Origin: Candidatus Bathyarchaeota archaeon | GTDB lineage: Archaea > Thermoproteota > Bathyarchaeia > TCS64 | NCBI GenBank assembly: GCA_030669135.1 | Contig: DAOVEE010000098.1 | Coordinates: 1 to 6,873, forward strand | Direction: 5' to 3' | Length of the DNA: 6,873 nt | Part shown: piece by piece, positions 1 to 6,103 of the stretch | Layout: each line of letters opens with the position of its first letter | Position numbering within the stretch: the first letter of the stretch is position 1 | Notes under the pieces: model-generated | What the model saw: only the letters and a program-made list of their open reading frames with translations | Database searches by the model: none | Told to the model about the DNA's origin: nothing | Made by a program: the position numbers and the translations under genes

Positions 1-605
1 TGCTGTAGCGTCATCTCGGTGGGTTTGAGCCTCAGTCCCTCCGGCGCCGAGACGTTGAGGCTGTTAACCGCCACGTTGTGGGATCTGAGCTCCAGAGCGA
101 GGCACTGGGTGAGACCCTCGAGGCCGTACTTGCTGGGGCAGTACGCAGACTCGGCGACGAACCCCACCTCGGCTGACCTGCTGCTTATGTTTATGACGCT
201 GCCGCCGCCCCTCTCCTGTATGGAGGGGAGGAACGCCTTCGTGAGGGCGAAGGGGGCCCTGAGGTTCACGGCCATCACCCTGTCCCAGTGCAGCATGGTG
301 GTCTCCTCGAAGGTGAGCCACGGGCTCGTGGCGGCGTTGTTCACCAGGACGTCCAGCCCACCGTACTCGTCGAGGGTACTTTCGACGACTCTGCTTATTC
401 CCTCGTCGGCGGATATGTCCGCTGGCACGGTGAGCACGTCGCCGCCCTCCGCCCTCACCGCCTCCTCAGCCGACGCCAACTCGTCGACGCTGCGGGCTAC
501 GATGACCACCTTGGCGCCCTCCCTCGCGTAGGCTATCGCCATGGCTCTTCCGAAGCCCCGCCCCGAGCCGGTCACCAGGACCGCCTTGTCCTTGAGTCTG
601 CCCAT
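1..605 (-). CDS. Short-chain dehydrogenase/reductase, 3' end cut by window edge
   Basis: This classical SDR is an NAD(P)H-dependent oxidoreductase, probably cytoplasmic. The window holds its first 201 residues; about 50-60 C-terminal residues are probably missing. The Rossmann glycine motif TGSGRGFG is at residues 12-19. NNAA is at 89-92, the active-site Asn is N114, the catalytic Ser is S142 (in NISS) and YCPSK at 155-159 supplies Tyr155 and Lys159. Arg38 at the end of the second strand, with no Asp there, favours NADP(H) (inference). The usual NPG motif after the active site is replaced by N-V-S-A-P-E-G near 184-190, so the substrate class cannot be read off. The ATG at 605 is chosen because MGRLKDK is a standard SDR start and a TATA-like box lies about 26 nt upstream, implying a leaderless transcript. 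It is divergent from the metal-dependent hydrolase at 675. The family call is secure; the substrate is unknown. Confidence 0.93.
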   Translation of the reverse strand, partial: MGRLKDKAVLVTGSGRGFGRAMAIAYAREGAKVVIVARSVDELASAEEAVRAEGGDVLTVPADISADEGISRVVESTLDEYGGLDVLVNNAATSPWLTFEETTMLHWDRVMAVNLRAPFALTKAFLPSIQERGGGSVINISSRSAEVGFVAESAYCPSKYGLEGLTQCLALELRSHNVAVNSLNVSAPEGLRLKPTEMTLQ

Positions 606-627
606 GGGGGACTCTTGTCGCGCTGGG

Positions 628-635
628 CATAAAAG
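628..635. promoter_or_regulatory. TATA-like box shared by divergent genes
   Basis: On the minus strand this reads CTTTTATG, centred 26.5 nt upstream of the SDR start codon at 605. That is the archaeal TATA-to-transcription-start spacing, so the SDR mRNA is probably leaderless. On the plus strand it reads CATAAAAG and could place a start near 658, giving the hydrolase at 675 a leader of about 16 nt with a weak Shine-Dalgarno-like AGGT at 664-667. The minus-strand role is better supported than the plus-strand role. Confidence 0.6.
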
Positions 636-674
636 CCATATTCGCATGAGCCGCAGTGAACACAGGTCTACGAG

Positions 675-1649
675 ATGAATGACGTTCTTAAGGTTCAGGA
701 CCTTGAGGCGGGGCCCGGCGAGAAGGTGCACGGCTACCTCAATATAGCCGAGAAGCCAGCCGGAAGACACAAGATCCCCGTCATGCTTGTCAACGGCGTG
801 GGCAGCGGCCCCACGGCGGTCATCAACGGCGGCGAGCACGGCTCAGAGTACAACGGCCCCGCCGGGGTGCTGGAGCTAATGAAGACCCTAGAGCCGGGTG
901 AAGTCGACGGCAAAGTCATACTGGTGCCCATTGTGAACACCCTGGCCTTCGAGGCCCGGTGGATGCACGGCAACCCCATCGACTACAGGGACCTCACAGG
1001 CTACTACGTGGAGGAGATCCCCCGCGGCGGCTCGGGGCCGCCCAAGATCACGTACTACGTCACCACCACGTTCTACCGCGAGGTGCTGAGCCAAGCGGAT
1101 TACAGGCTGAACCTCCACGGCGGCGACATCGAGGAGGACCTCCTCACGGGCACCATGTACAGGATGACCGGCGACGAGGAGAAGGACAGGCTCAACCTGG
1201 AGCTGTGCAGGGCCTTCGGGTGGGAGTGGATAAGGGAGAGCCTGCCCAAGCCCAGCGGCAGCCCCATGAAGTTCCCCGTGACGGTGGGCACCGAGGCAGG
1301 CGGAATGGGCCGCTGCCAGAGCGACATCGTCGGCGAGGTGGTCCGAGGCTGCAGGAACGTGTTGATGAAGCTGGGCATGATGAAGGGGGAGCCCATGGTG
1401 CCGCCCAAGGCGAAGGTGTTCAATCCGTACCACCTGTACGCGGAGCACGGCGGCTTCTTCATAAGCAACGTCCGGGCGGGCGACATGGTCGAGGAGGGCC
1501 AGACGCTCGGCGTCATAAAGGACCTCTTCGGGGAGACCCTGGAGGAGATCGTCGTCCCCACCGACGGCGTCATCCACATGGTGACCAGCCCAGCCACATG
1601 GCAGGGGGACGTGGTCTACGAGATAGGCAAGGACATCAGGGAGATTTAG
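675..1649 (+). CDS. Aspartoacylase/succinylglutamate desuccinylase family zinc hydrolase
   Basis: This 324-residue protein belongs to the AstE/AspA branch of the M14-like carboxypeptidase fold, zinc enzymes that hydrolyse the amide of N-acylated amino acids or related compounds. The zinc-site motif EHGSE places His55 and Glu58 as ligands, and His148 in NLHGG is the third. Glu207 in GTEAGG fits the catalytic glutamate. Arg95 in the EARWMHGNP stretch (93-101) sits where the family usually has substrate-contact residues. The C-terminal part (about 255-320) resembles the small beta-barrel domain of the family, with the run VRAGDMVEEGQTLG. Length is normal for the DoeB/AspA-like deacylases. There is no signal peptide, so it is cytoplasmic. 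It lies divergent from the SDR and 81 nt upstream of the serpin. The substrate cannot be told from sequence; an N-acyl amino acid or carboxylate amide is an inference. Confidence 0.88.
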   Translation: MNDVLKVQDLEAGPGEKVHGYLNIAEKPAGRHKIPVMLVNGVGSGPTAVINGGEHGSEYNGPAGVLELMKTLEPGEVDGKVILVPIVNTLAFEARWMHGNPIDYRDLTGYYVEEIPRGGSGPPKITYYVTTTFYREVLSQADYRLNLHGGDIEEDLLTGTMYRMTGDEEKDRLNLELCRAFGWEWIRESLPKPSGSPMKFPVTVGTEAGGMGRCQSDIVGEVVRGCRNVLMKLGMMKGEPMVPPKAKVFNPYHLYAEHGGFFISNVRAGDMVEEGQTLGVIKDLFGETLEEIVVPTDGVIHMVTSPATWQGDVVYEIGKDIREI

Positions 1650-1700
1650 TCCCACACCCCCTTTGTTCAACGCTTTGAAACGGGTGTTCTAATGTATGGG

Positions 1701-1708
1701 ATTATCTA
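1701..1708 (+). promoter_or_regulatory. Probable TATA-like box of the serpin gene
   Basis: ATTATCTA is centred 26.5 nt upstream of the GTG at 1731 and resembles the ATTATACT box of the acetyltransferase gene. It supports a leaderless transcript beginning at the GTG, and is the main reason for preferring GTG at 1731 over ATG at 1740. Between box and start lies GTAC-CT-GTAC (1712-1721), a small symmetric element that could be an operator, but this is weak. Confidence 0.4.
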
Positions 1709-1730
1709 GACGTACCTGTACATTTGATCA

Positions 1731-3017
1731 GTGAATAGGATGTCGAGACTAGGTAACCATAGGACATTGTATGGGCTCGTAGTGGTTCTTCTGGCCGCCG
1801 TGGTGGTGGGCTCCCAGTTACCCGCCGTATCCGATTGGCTCTCAGGGACCACGGCGAAGGAAGACGTACCCGTGCTCGACGAAAGCGGCGCCACGGCTTC
1901 TTCGGTCGAGGCGACCGTGGACGCGTGCAACGGCTTCGCCTTCGACCTCTACGGCAGGTACAGCATGGATGAAGGCAACATACTGTTCTCGCCGTACAGC
2001 ATCTCGACGGCTCTCTCCATGACCTACGAGGGCGCCAGAGGCGAGACCGCGGAGGAGATGGAGGCGGTGTTCGGCTTCCTGGAGGACCCCTCGGAGAGGC
2101 TTCCCTCCGTCGCCGGGATATACAACACGTTGAACGAGGAGGGCCGCGAATACGCTCTCCACACCGTGAACGCGCTGTGGATCCAGCAGGGCTATCCCGT
2201 GCTGGAGGACTACGTCGACGCCATAATCGGCTACTACGGCGGGGACGTCAACGCCCTGGACTTCGTCGCCGAGCCTGACGAGAGCCGGGTCACCATCAAC
2301 GAGTGGGTGGAGGAGAGGACAAATGACAGGATCAAGGACCTGTTCCCCAGTGGCTCCATCGACGCCGACGTGAGGCTGGTGCTGACGAACGCCATCTACT
2401 TCAAGGGAGACTGGCTCTACGAGTTCGACGAGAAGGCGACCGGTGAGGAGGAGTTCCACGTCACACCGTCCACGTCGGTCACGGTGGACATGATGAGCCT
2501 CCGCGACGAGACCTTCAACTACGCGGAGACCGACGAGCTCCAACTCCTGGAGCTCCCCTACACCGGCGAGGACGTCTCGATGCTCATACTGCTGCCCAAG
2601 GAGGGCCGCATGGGTGACGTGGAGGCCCAGCTGTCGGCGGAGAGACTCTGTGAATGGGTGGACATAATGGAGGGAACCGCGGTGAACGTCTACCTGCCGA
2701 GCTTCACCTTCGAGACCAAGTACTTCATGATGGAGGACCTGGCGGAGATGGGCATGCCCACGGCGTTCACCGACGCCGCGGACTTCAGCGGCATGAACGC
2801 TGAGGACCAGCTGTTCATAGACAAAGTCATACACCAGGCGTATATAGAGGTCAACGAGAAGGGCACCGAGGCGGCGGCCGCGACAGGGGTCTCGGTCGCT
2901 CTAACAGCCGCGATGCCCGAGGAGACGTTCAGGGCGGACCACCCCTTCATGTTCCTCATACGGGACATGGACACAGGCGTAATACTGTTCATGGGAAGGG
3001 TCACAGACCCTAGTTGA
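1731..3017 (+). CDS. Serpin with N-terminal signal/anchor segment
   Basis: Serpins trap serine or cysteine proteases by a suicide conformational change; archaeal members are known but scattered. Residues 5-12 are basic and polar, followed by an uncharged hydrophobic stretch at about 13-30 (LYGLVVVLLAAVVVG), so the protein is predicted to be exported or membrane-anchored. There is no lipobox Cys. A linker of about 30 residues precedes the serpin domain (about 59-428). Family landmarks are NILFSPYSISTALSM (83-97), TNAIYFKGDW (219-228), the hinge EKGTEAAAAT (376-385) and the closing signature FRADHPF (400-406). Counting P17 as Glu376 puts P1 at Thr392 and P1' at Ala393. The small-residue hinge indicates an inhibitory serpin, not a hormone-carrier-like one. 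The start is GTG with a TATA-like box 26 nt upstream; ATG at 1740 is an alternative that also keeps the hydrophobic segment. Cys66 and Cys307 are the only cysteines. No protease gene is adjacent, so the target is unknown. Confidence 0.96.
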   Translation: MNRMSRLGNHRTLYGLVVVLLAAVVVGSQLPAVSDWLSGTTAKEDVPVLDESGATASSVEATVDACNGFAFDLYGRYSMDEGNILFSPYSISTALSMTYEGARGETAEEMEAVFGFLEDPSERLPSVAGIYNTLNEEGREYALHTVNALWIQQGYPVLEDYVDAIIGYYGGDVNALDFVAEPDESRVTINEWVEERTNDRIKDLFPSGSIDADVRLVLTNAIYFKGDWLYEFDEKATGEEEFHVTPSTSVTVDMMSLRDETFNYAETDELQLLELPYTGEDVSMLILLPKEGRMGDVEAQLSAERLCEWVDIMEGTAVNVYLPSFTFETKYFMMEDLAEMGMPTAFTDAADFSGMNAEDQLFIDKVIHQAYIEVNEKGTEAAAATGVSVALTAAMPEETFRADHPFMFLIRDMDTGVILFMGRVTDPS

Positions 3018-3023
3018 CCCCTC

Positions 3024-3074
3024 TTTTCATCTAAGGTGACCCGTTTTCAGCCAAGAAAACCTATTTTTAAAAAA
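3024..3074. terminator. Convergent, probably bidirectional terminator
   Basis: Downstream of the serpin stop there are T4 runs at 3024-3027 and 3044-3047. A perfect 6-bp inverted repeat follows, GTTTTC (3043-3048) and GAAAAC (3055-3060) with a 6-nt loop, and then T5 at 3064-3068. The adjoining A6 (3069-3074) is a T6 tract on the minus strand just after the amidohydrolase stop. Archaeal transcription ends at T-rich tracts, so this short region can end both converging transcripts. The role of the hairpin is uncertain. Confidence 0.65.
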
Positions 3075-3078
3075 GGGG

Positions 3079-4065
3079 CTAGAGCTTGAGGAGCCTCGCG
3101 GCGTTCTCTCCGAGGATGAGCTCCTTCTCCTCAAGGCTTATGTCGAGGTCCTTGATGCGGGAGACGGCTTTCTCTATGTCCCCTATCTGGTGGGGGTGAT
3201 CCGTGCCAAGCATCATCTTCTCCGCGCCGCTGAAGGAGAGGGCCGACATGAGCACGTCGTTGTCGTATATTATGGAGTCCATCCAGATCTTTTTCAGGTA
3301 GGTGCTGGGCGGCTCCTGGATGTGTATCTTGCACTCGGGGTACGCGTTGAACCCCGTCTCTATTCGGCCTCTCAGGAAAGGGAAGACTCCGCCCACGTGG
3401 CTGGCCACCAGCTTGAGCCGGGTATGCCTCTTCAGTGCCCCGCTGAACACCAGCCGCAGGACGGCGAGGGAAGTGTCCACGCCGAAGCCCATGATGGGGA
3501 CGAGCCGGTAGTCGTCCATCCACTTGGCGTTGATGGGCGAGGTGGGGTGTATGTAGAGGGGCACGTCGAGCTTGACCGCCTTCTCCAGCACAGGCCCGAA
3601 CTCCTCCGCGTCAAGGGGCTTGCCGTTGACGTTGCTGAGGAGCATGGCGCCCCTGAGCCCCAGCTCGGTGACCGCTCGCTCAAGCTCCTCGACGGCAGCC
3701 CCTGGGTCCTGGAGGGGCAGGGTGGCGAGCGCCGTGAACCTGTCGGGGTGGTCTTCGATTATCTCGGCGAACCCGTCGTTTGTGAGCCTGGCGAGCTTGA
3801 CGCCTCTCTCGGGGGCCTCCCGCTCCACCCCGGGGGTGGTAAGCGTGAGCACCTGCATGTCTATGCCCGTCCTGTCCATGTCCCTGAGCCTATGCTCTAT
3901 GTCGATGTGGGGCCCAACCACGACGTTGTAGTCGCTGGTGTAGTGGATGAGGAGCCTGCCCTGGGGGTCCGTGGAAACCGAGGCGTACCCCTTCTCCCTC
4001 TTCAGCTCATCGATGTATGCGCCGGGGTAGAAGTGGTTATGGAAGTCGATAATCAAACGTTTCAC
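3079..4065 (-). CDS. Amidohydrolase, ACMSD-like (Amidohydro_2 family)
   Basis: This 328-residue TIM-barrel metal enzyme belongs to the amidohydrolase-2 family, which includes ACMS decarboxylase, gamma-resorcylate decarboxylase and several hydrolases. The metal set is complete: His9 and His11 in DFHNHFYP, His173 in LYIHPTSP, His223 in ASHVGG and Asp289 in GTDHPH. DMDRTGIDMQVLTLTTPG (62-79) and the C-terminal GENAARLLKL are typical of ACMSD-like members. The reaction is either non-oxidative decarboxylation of a carboxylated ring or ring-fission product, or hydrolysis; sequence alone does not decide. The start is GTG, followed directly by the conserved KRLIIDFH; a TATA-like box 26.5 nt upstream supports it and suggests leaderless initiation. 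It lies 61 nt downstream of the LLM oxidoreductase with no terminator between, so both read-through and its own promoter are likely. No signal peptide. Confidence 0.92.
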   Translation of the reverse strand: MKRLIIDFHNHFYPGAYIDELKREKGYASVSTDPQGRLLIHYTSDYNVVVGPHIDIEHRLRDMDRTGIDMQVLTLTTPGVEREAPERGVKLARLTNDGFAEIIEDHPDRFTALATLPLQDPGAAVEELERAVTELGLRGAMLLSNVNGKPLDAEEFGPVLEKAVKLDVPLYIHPTSPINAKWMDDYRLVPIMGFGVDTSLAVLRLVFSGALKRHTRLKLVASHVGGVFPFLRGRIETGFNAYPECKIHIQEPPSTYLKKIWMDSIIYDNDVLMSALSFSGAEKMMLGTDHPHQIGDIEKAVSRIKDLDISLEEKELILGENAARLLKL

Positions 4066-4087
4066 CGAGACCCACAGGTATCCAGGG

Positions 4088-4095
4088 TATTAAAG
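4088..4095 (-). promoter_or_regulatory. TATA-like box of the amidohydrolase gene
   Basis: On the minus strand this reads CTTTAATA, centred 26.5 nt upstream of the GTG start at 4065, the same spacing as the SDR box. It lies in the 61-nt gap after the LLM gene, so the amidohydrolase can be expressed separately from its upstream neighbour. Confidence 0.6.
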
Positions 4096-4126
4096 CGAAA
4101 CCGGCAGGTGGAGCTGCCCACTTGGT

Positions 4127-5110
4127 CTAGTTCCGGAACTCGGGCATCACCTTCTCGGCGAAGAGCCTCAGGGCGCCGAGGTCGCCTTTGGCCAAGGTGG
4201 GTATCTGCATGACGAACTCGGAGACCCCGAGGTCCCGGTACATGTTTATCCTGTCGATGCACTCTTCGGGGGTCCCTATGAGGTGGTTCATGTACGCCTT
4301 CATGGTGAGCTCGTCTGGCTTATACTCGGCGACCTCCCGTTTGAGTTCGGCCCTGTCCTCTGAGACGTGGACTATGTCCCCCATGGACAACGTTATCCGC
4401 CGCGGGTCCCTGCCCACCTTTTCGCAGTGCTTCTCTAGGAGCATACGGTACTCGACGTATATCTCCGGGGTGACGTAGACGGCTGGGGGCCAGTTCCAGA
4501 CGTCCGCGTGTCTAGCCACCACCCTGAGGGTTAGGTCTCGGCCTCTGCCTCCGATGAGTATCGGCGGATACGGCTTCTGGACGGGCTTCGGGTTGCAGAT
4601 GGCCTCCTTTATGCTGTAGTACTTGCCGTCGAAGCTGGGACGCTCCTCGGTCCACATCTTCTTAGCTATTTGCACGGACTCCTCGAGCTGCCTTATCCGG
4701 ATCGACGGCTTGGGGTAGGGGACACCGTACATGGTGTACTCCTTCTCGTTGTAGCCGGCGCCGATCCCGAAGATGAGCCTCCCCCCGGATATGTGGTCTA
4801 GGGTTGCGGCCATCTTGGCTAGCAGGGCCGGCGGCTGCCTGAACGAGCTGCAGAGCGTGAATGTGCCCAGCCTGACCTTCTCGGTCTCGGCGGCGAGGGC
4901 GCTGAGAAGGGTCCAGCACTCCAGGTAGGGGACATCGAGGTCGTACTCGTCCCTCTCCGGGTAAGGCGTGTTGGGCCTCGGGACCACGTGGTCCGATAAG
5001 TATATGGCGTCGTAGCCCAGCCTCTCGCACTCCAGGGCGGCCTCCCTCACCATCCCGTAGTCGGTGTACAGCCCCGGCTTGCCGTGGGGCACGGAAACCC
5101 CGAACCTCAT
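4127..5110 (-). CDS. LLM class flavin/F420-dependent oxidoreductase
   Basis: This 327-residue protein is a luciferase-like monooxygenase family TIM barrel. Visible landmarks are the N-terminal strand MRFGVSVP, the LSDH motif at 38-41, the segment RQPPALLAKMAATLDHISGG (91-110) leading into RLIFGIGAG (111-119), the arginine-rich helix around 136-144, PPILIGGRG (182-190), HADVWN (201-206) and IGTPEECIDR (278-287). In archaea such proteins are usually F420-dependent dehydrogenases or reductases rather than FMN monooxygenases, so F420 is the likely cofactor by inference. The substrate is unknown. The ATG at 5110 opens exactly at the conserved first strand. A purine-rich GAGGGGTG lies 7-14 nt upstream and can serve as ribosome binding site; no TATA box fits leaderless spacing, so this gene probably has a leader. 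It is upstream of, and probably co-transcribed with, the ACMSD-like amidohydrolase. Confidence 0.93.
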   Translation of the reverse strand: MRFGVSVPHGKPGLYTDYGMVREAALECERLGYDAIYLSDHVVPRPNTPYPERDEYDLDVPYLECWTLLSALAAETEKVRLGTFTLCSSFRQPPALLAKMAATLDHISGGRLIFGIGAGYNEKEYTMYGVPYPKPSIRIRQLEESVQIAKKMWTEERPSFDGKYYSIKEAICNPKPVQKPYPPILIGGRGRDLTLRVVARHADVWNWPPAVYVTPEIYVEYRMLLEKHCEKVGRDPRRITLSMGDIVHVSEDRAELKREVAEYKPDELTMKAYMNHLIGTPEECIDRINMYRDLGVSEFVMQIPTLAKGDLGALRLFAEKVMPEFRN

Positions 5111-5116
5111 CCCCTA

Positions 5117-5124
5117 CACCCCTC
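5117..5124 (-). promoter_or_regulatory. Shine-Dalgarno-like site of the LLM gene
   Basis: GAGGGGTG on the minus strand lies 7-14 nt before the ATG at 5110 and partly matches the archaeal consensus GGAGGTGA. It separates this gene from its leaderless neighbours. The likely promoter is the AT-rich stretch at 5162-5176, which contains the perfect 10-bp palindrome ATAATATTAT (5166-5175); this would give a leader of about 30 nt. Confidence 0.45.
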
Positions 5125-5180
5125 GAACAACGAAGTCATCGAGAATAGGTTACGTCGTACCTATGATAATATTATGGTCG

Positions 5181-5210
5181 AGAAAAAGAAGATAAAAAAA
5201 TGTGTTTTTA
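5181..5210 (-). terminator. T-rich terminator of the DUF5667-like gene
   Basis: Immediately after the stop codon at 5213-5215 the minus strand carries a T7 tract (5200-5194) and then TTCTTTTTCT (5190-5181), with A5 just before. Such poly-T runs end transcription in archaea without a hairpin. This separates the DUF5667-like gene from the LLM gene downstream. Confidence 0.7.
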
Positions 5211-5212
5211 CT

Positions 5213-5938
5213 CTACGGGGGTCCCCGCTGCGACCTGTTTCCTCTATCCAGCGGGTCTACGGGCATCTGGATGTCCTCGCTGAGGCCGGGTGTGGGCATA
5301 CTTTCCCTTACCCGGTTGAACTCCATGAGGCGTTCTTGGACCCGGGTCCGAAGACCGTCCATCTCCGCGTACAGCTGGGTGGCGTTGCCTCCCTGGCTCT
5401 CCACCTGTTGGACCCTGTACGCCATCCTCTTCATGTGGGTGCCGAAGGAGTTGACGCTGGACTGGACCGCCCTGTCTACGCCTTGTCTTGCCTGCTCCGG
5501 GACGCGCGCCCTGAGCTGGGTGAGCACCCGTACGTGGTTCATGGCTCGCTCTGCTATCCGCGTCTCGAGGTCGAGGGAGTCCGTGGCGTTGACCAGCGCC
5601 AGGGTCTTGTTCATCTGGAGCTCGTACCTGTACCTGAGTCTCTCAAGGGTGGCTGCGTCCGTCCTGTTGCATATGGCCTCGATCTCCGCGAGCCTCTCCT
5701 CGGAGAGCCTCAGCCGTTTCTCCGCCACGCCCAGTTGTCCGCGGGTGAGGCGGGACAGCGGGACCTCGATGTTTTCCTCGATGAATAGCTCCACTCCGTA
5801 GAGGGGATGCCCTGGCGCGAAGCCTGGGCTGGGTAGCTGGAAGCCCTCTGGCTGCGCTTGAGCCCACGTGAAGGTCATGGACGCCAGCATGAGCGCCGCG
5901 AGGACCAGTGCTGAACTCTTGATTCTTGTTCTTTTCAT
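5213..5938 (-). CDS. Secreted DUF5667-like protein
   Basis: This 241-residue protein resembles the DUF5667 group of exported archaeal and bacterial proteins, whose function is not known. The signal peptide is clear: MKRTRIK, a hydrophobic core at about 9-23, and a likely cut after AQA at residue 28. The DUF5667-like opening is LPSPGFAPGHPLYGVELFIE (35-54), followed by charged amphipathic helices to about 210 rich in Arg, Glu, Leu and Gln, which probably form a helical bundle or coiled coil. A proline- and glycine-rich tail ends the chain. Five N-x-S/T sequons (Asn91, 110, 117, 185, 234) suit a glycosylated surface protein. The start at 5938 is preferred over an in-frame ATG at 5995: it begins the signal peptide, has AAGGTGA 5-11 nt upstream, and the TATA box at 5970-5978 would lie inside the longer version. 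It is divergent from the acetyltransferase. Confidence 0.85.
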   Translation of the reverse strand: MKRTRIKSSALVLAALMLASMTFTWAQAQPEGFQLPSPGFAPGHPLYGVELFIEENIEVPLSRLTRGQLGVAEKRLRLSEERLAEIEAICNRTDAATLERLRYRYELQMNKTLALVNATDSLDLETRIAERAMNHVRVLTQLRARVPEQARQGVDRAVQSSVNSFGTHMKRMAYRVQQVESQGGNATQLYAEMDGLRTRVQERLMEFNRVRESMPTPGLSEDIQMPVDPLDRGNRSQRGPP

Positions 5939-5942
5939 GTTT

Positions 5943-5949
5943 TCACCTT
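5943..5949 (-). promoter_or_regulatory. Ribosome binding site deciding the DUF5667-like start
   Basis: AAGGTGA on the minus strand is a close match to the archaeal Shine-Dalgarno sequence and ends 4 nt before the ATG at 5938. No comparable site was needed for the leaderless genes of the window. It fixes the start at 5938. Confidence 0.6.
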
Positions 5950-5969
5950 GGCTCACCAGTATCCACGGC

Positions 5970-5978
5970 ATATATTTA
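5970..5978 (-). promoter_or_regulatory. TATA box of the DUF5667-like gene
   Basis: TAAATATAT on the minus strand is the strongest TATA-like element of the window. Its centre is about 36 nt upstream of the ATG at 5938, so transcription should begin near 5948-5952 and give a leader of about 10-14 nt that just includes the AAGGTGA site. Confidence 0.6.
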
Positions 5979-6073
5979 GGAACCCGCTGGAACAAACCGG
6001 AAAAGATATTCCAGTATTTGAGCGAGGCCGTATGAAAGACGGTGGGATATGCAACGAGGGCTACTCGAAAAGA

Positions 6074-6080
6074 TTATACT
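6074..6080 (+). promoter_or_regulatory. TATA-like box of the GNAT gene
   Basis: TTATACT, preceded by the purine-rich CGAAAAG that suits a TFB recognition element, is centred about 27 nt before the ATG at 6104. This implies a leaderless transcript. The imperfect palindrome GGTA-GCTA-TACC (6090-6101) lies between box and start codon and could bind a regulator, but it is short. Confidence 0.5.
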
Positions 6081-6103
6081 GATACTAAGGGTAGCTATAC
6101 CTC

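Noticed and set aside
19..531. Plus-strand open frame of 170 codons at the left edge
   Set aside because: It is antisense to the SDR, whose motifs are unmistakable; the Ser/Thr/Ala-rich product has no domain.
888..1670. Open frame of 260 codons on the minus strand across the AstE/AspA-like gene
   Set aside because: Antisense to a gene with intact zinc ligands and normal length; low-complexity Val/His/Ala/Leu-rich product.
1650..1690. Possible terminator after the AstE/AspA-like gene
   Set aside because: Only short T3 runs are present and no stable hairpin was found, so read-through into the serpin gene cannot be excluded, and no terminator is called.
1842..2834. Long open frame (330 codons) on the minus strand across the serpin gene
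   Set aside because: It lies antisense to a serpin with all family motifs; the product is rich in His, Arg, Val and Gly and lacks recognisable domains, as expected for a shadow frame in GC-rich DNA.
3190..4212. Long open frame (340 codons) on the plus strand across the amidohydrolase and into the LLM gene
   Set aside because: The minus-strand amidohydrolase and LLM proteins show full family motifs; this frame is an antisense shadow with no start signal or domain.
5939..5995. 19-residue N-terminal extension of the DUF5667-like protein starting at ATG 5995
   Set aside because: The extension precedes a normal signal peptide and contains the TATA box and the AAGGTGA site, so it is upstream untranslated DNA.
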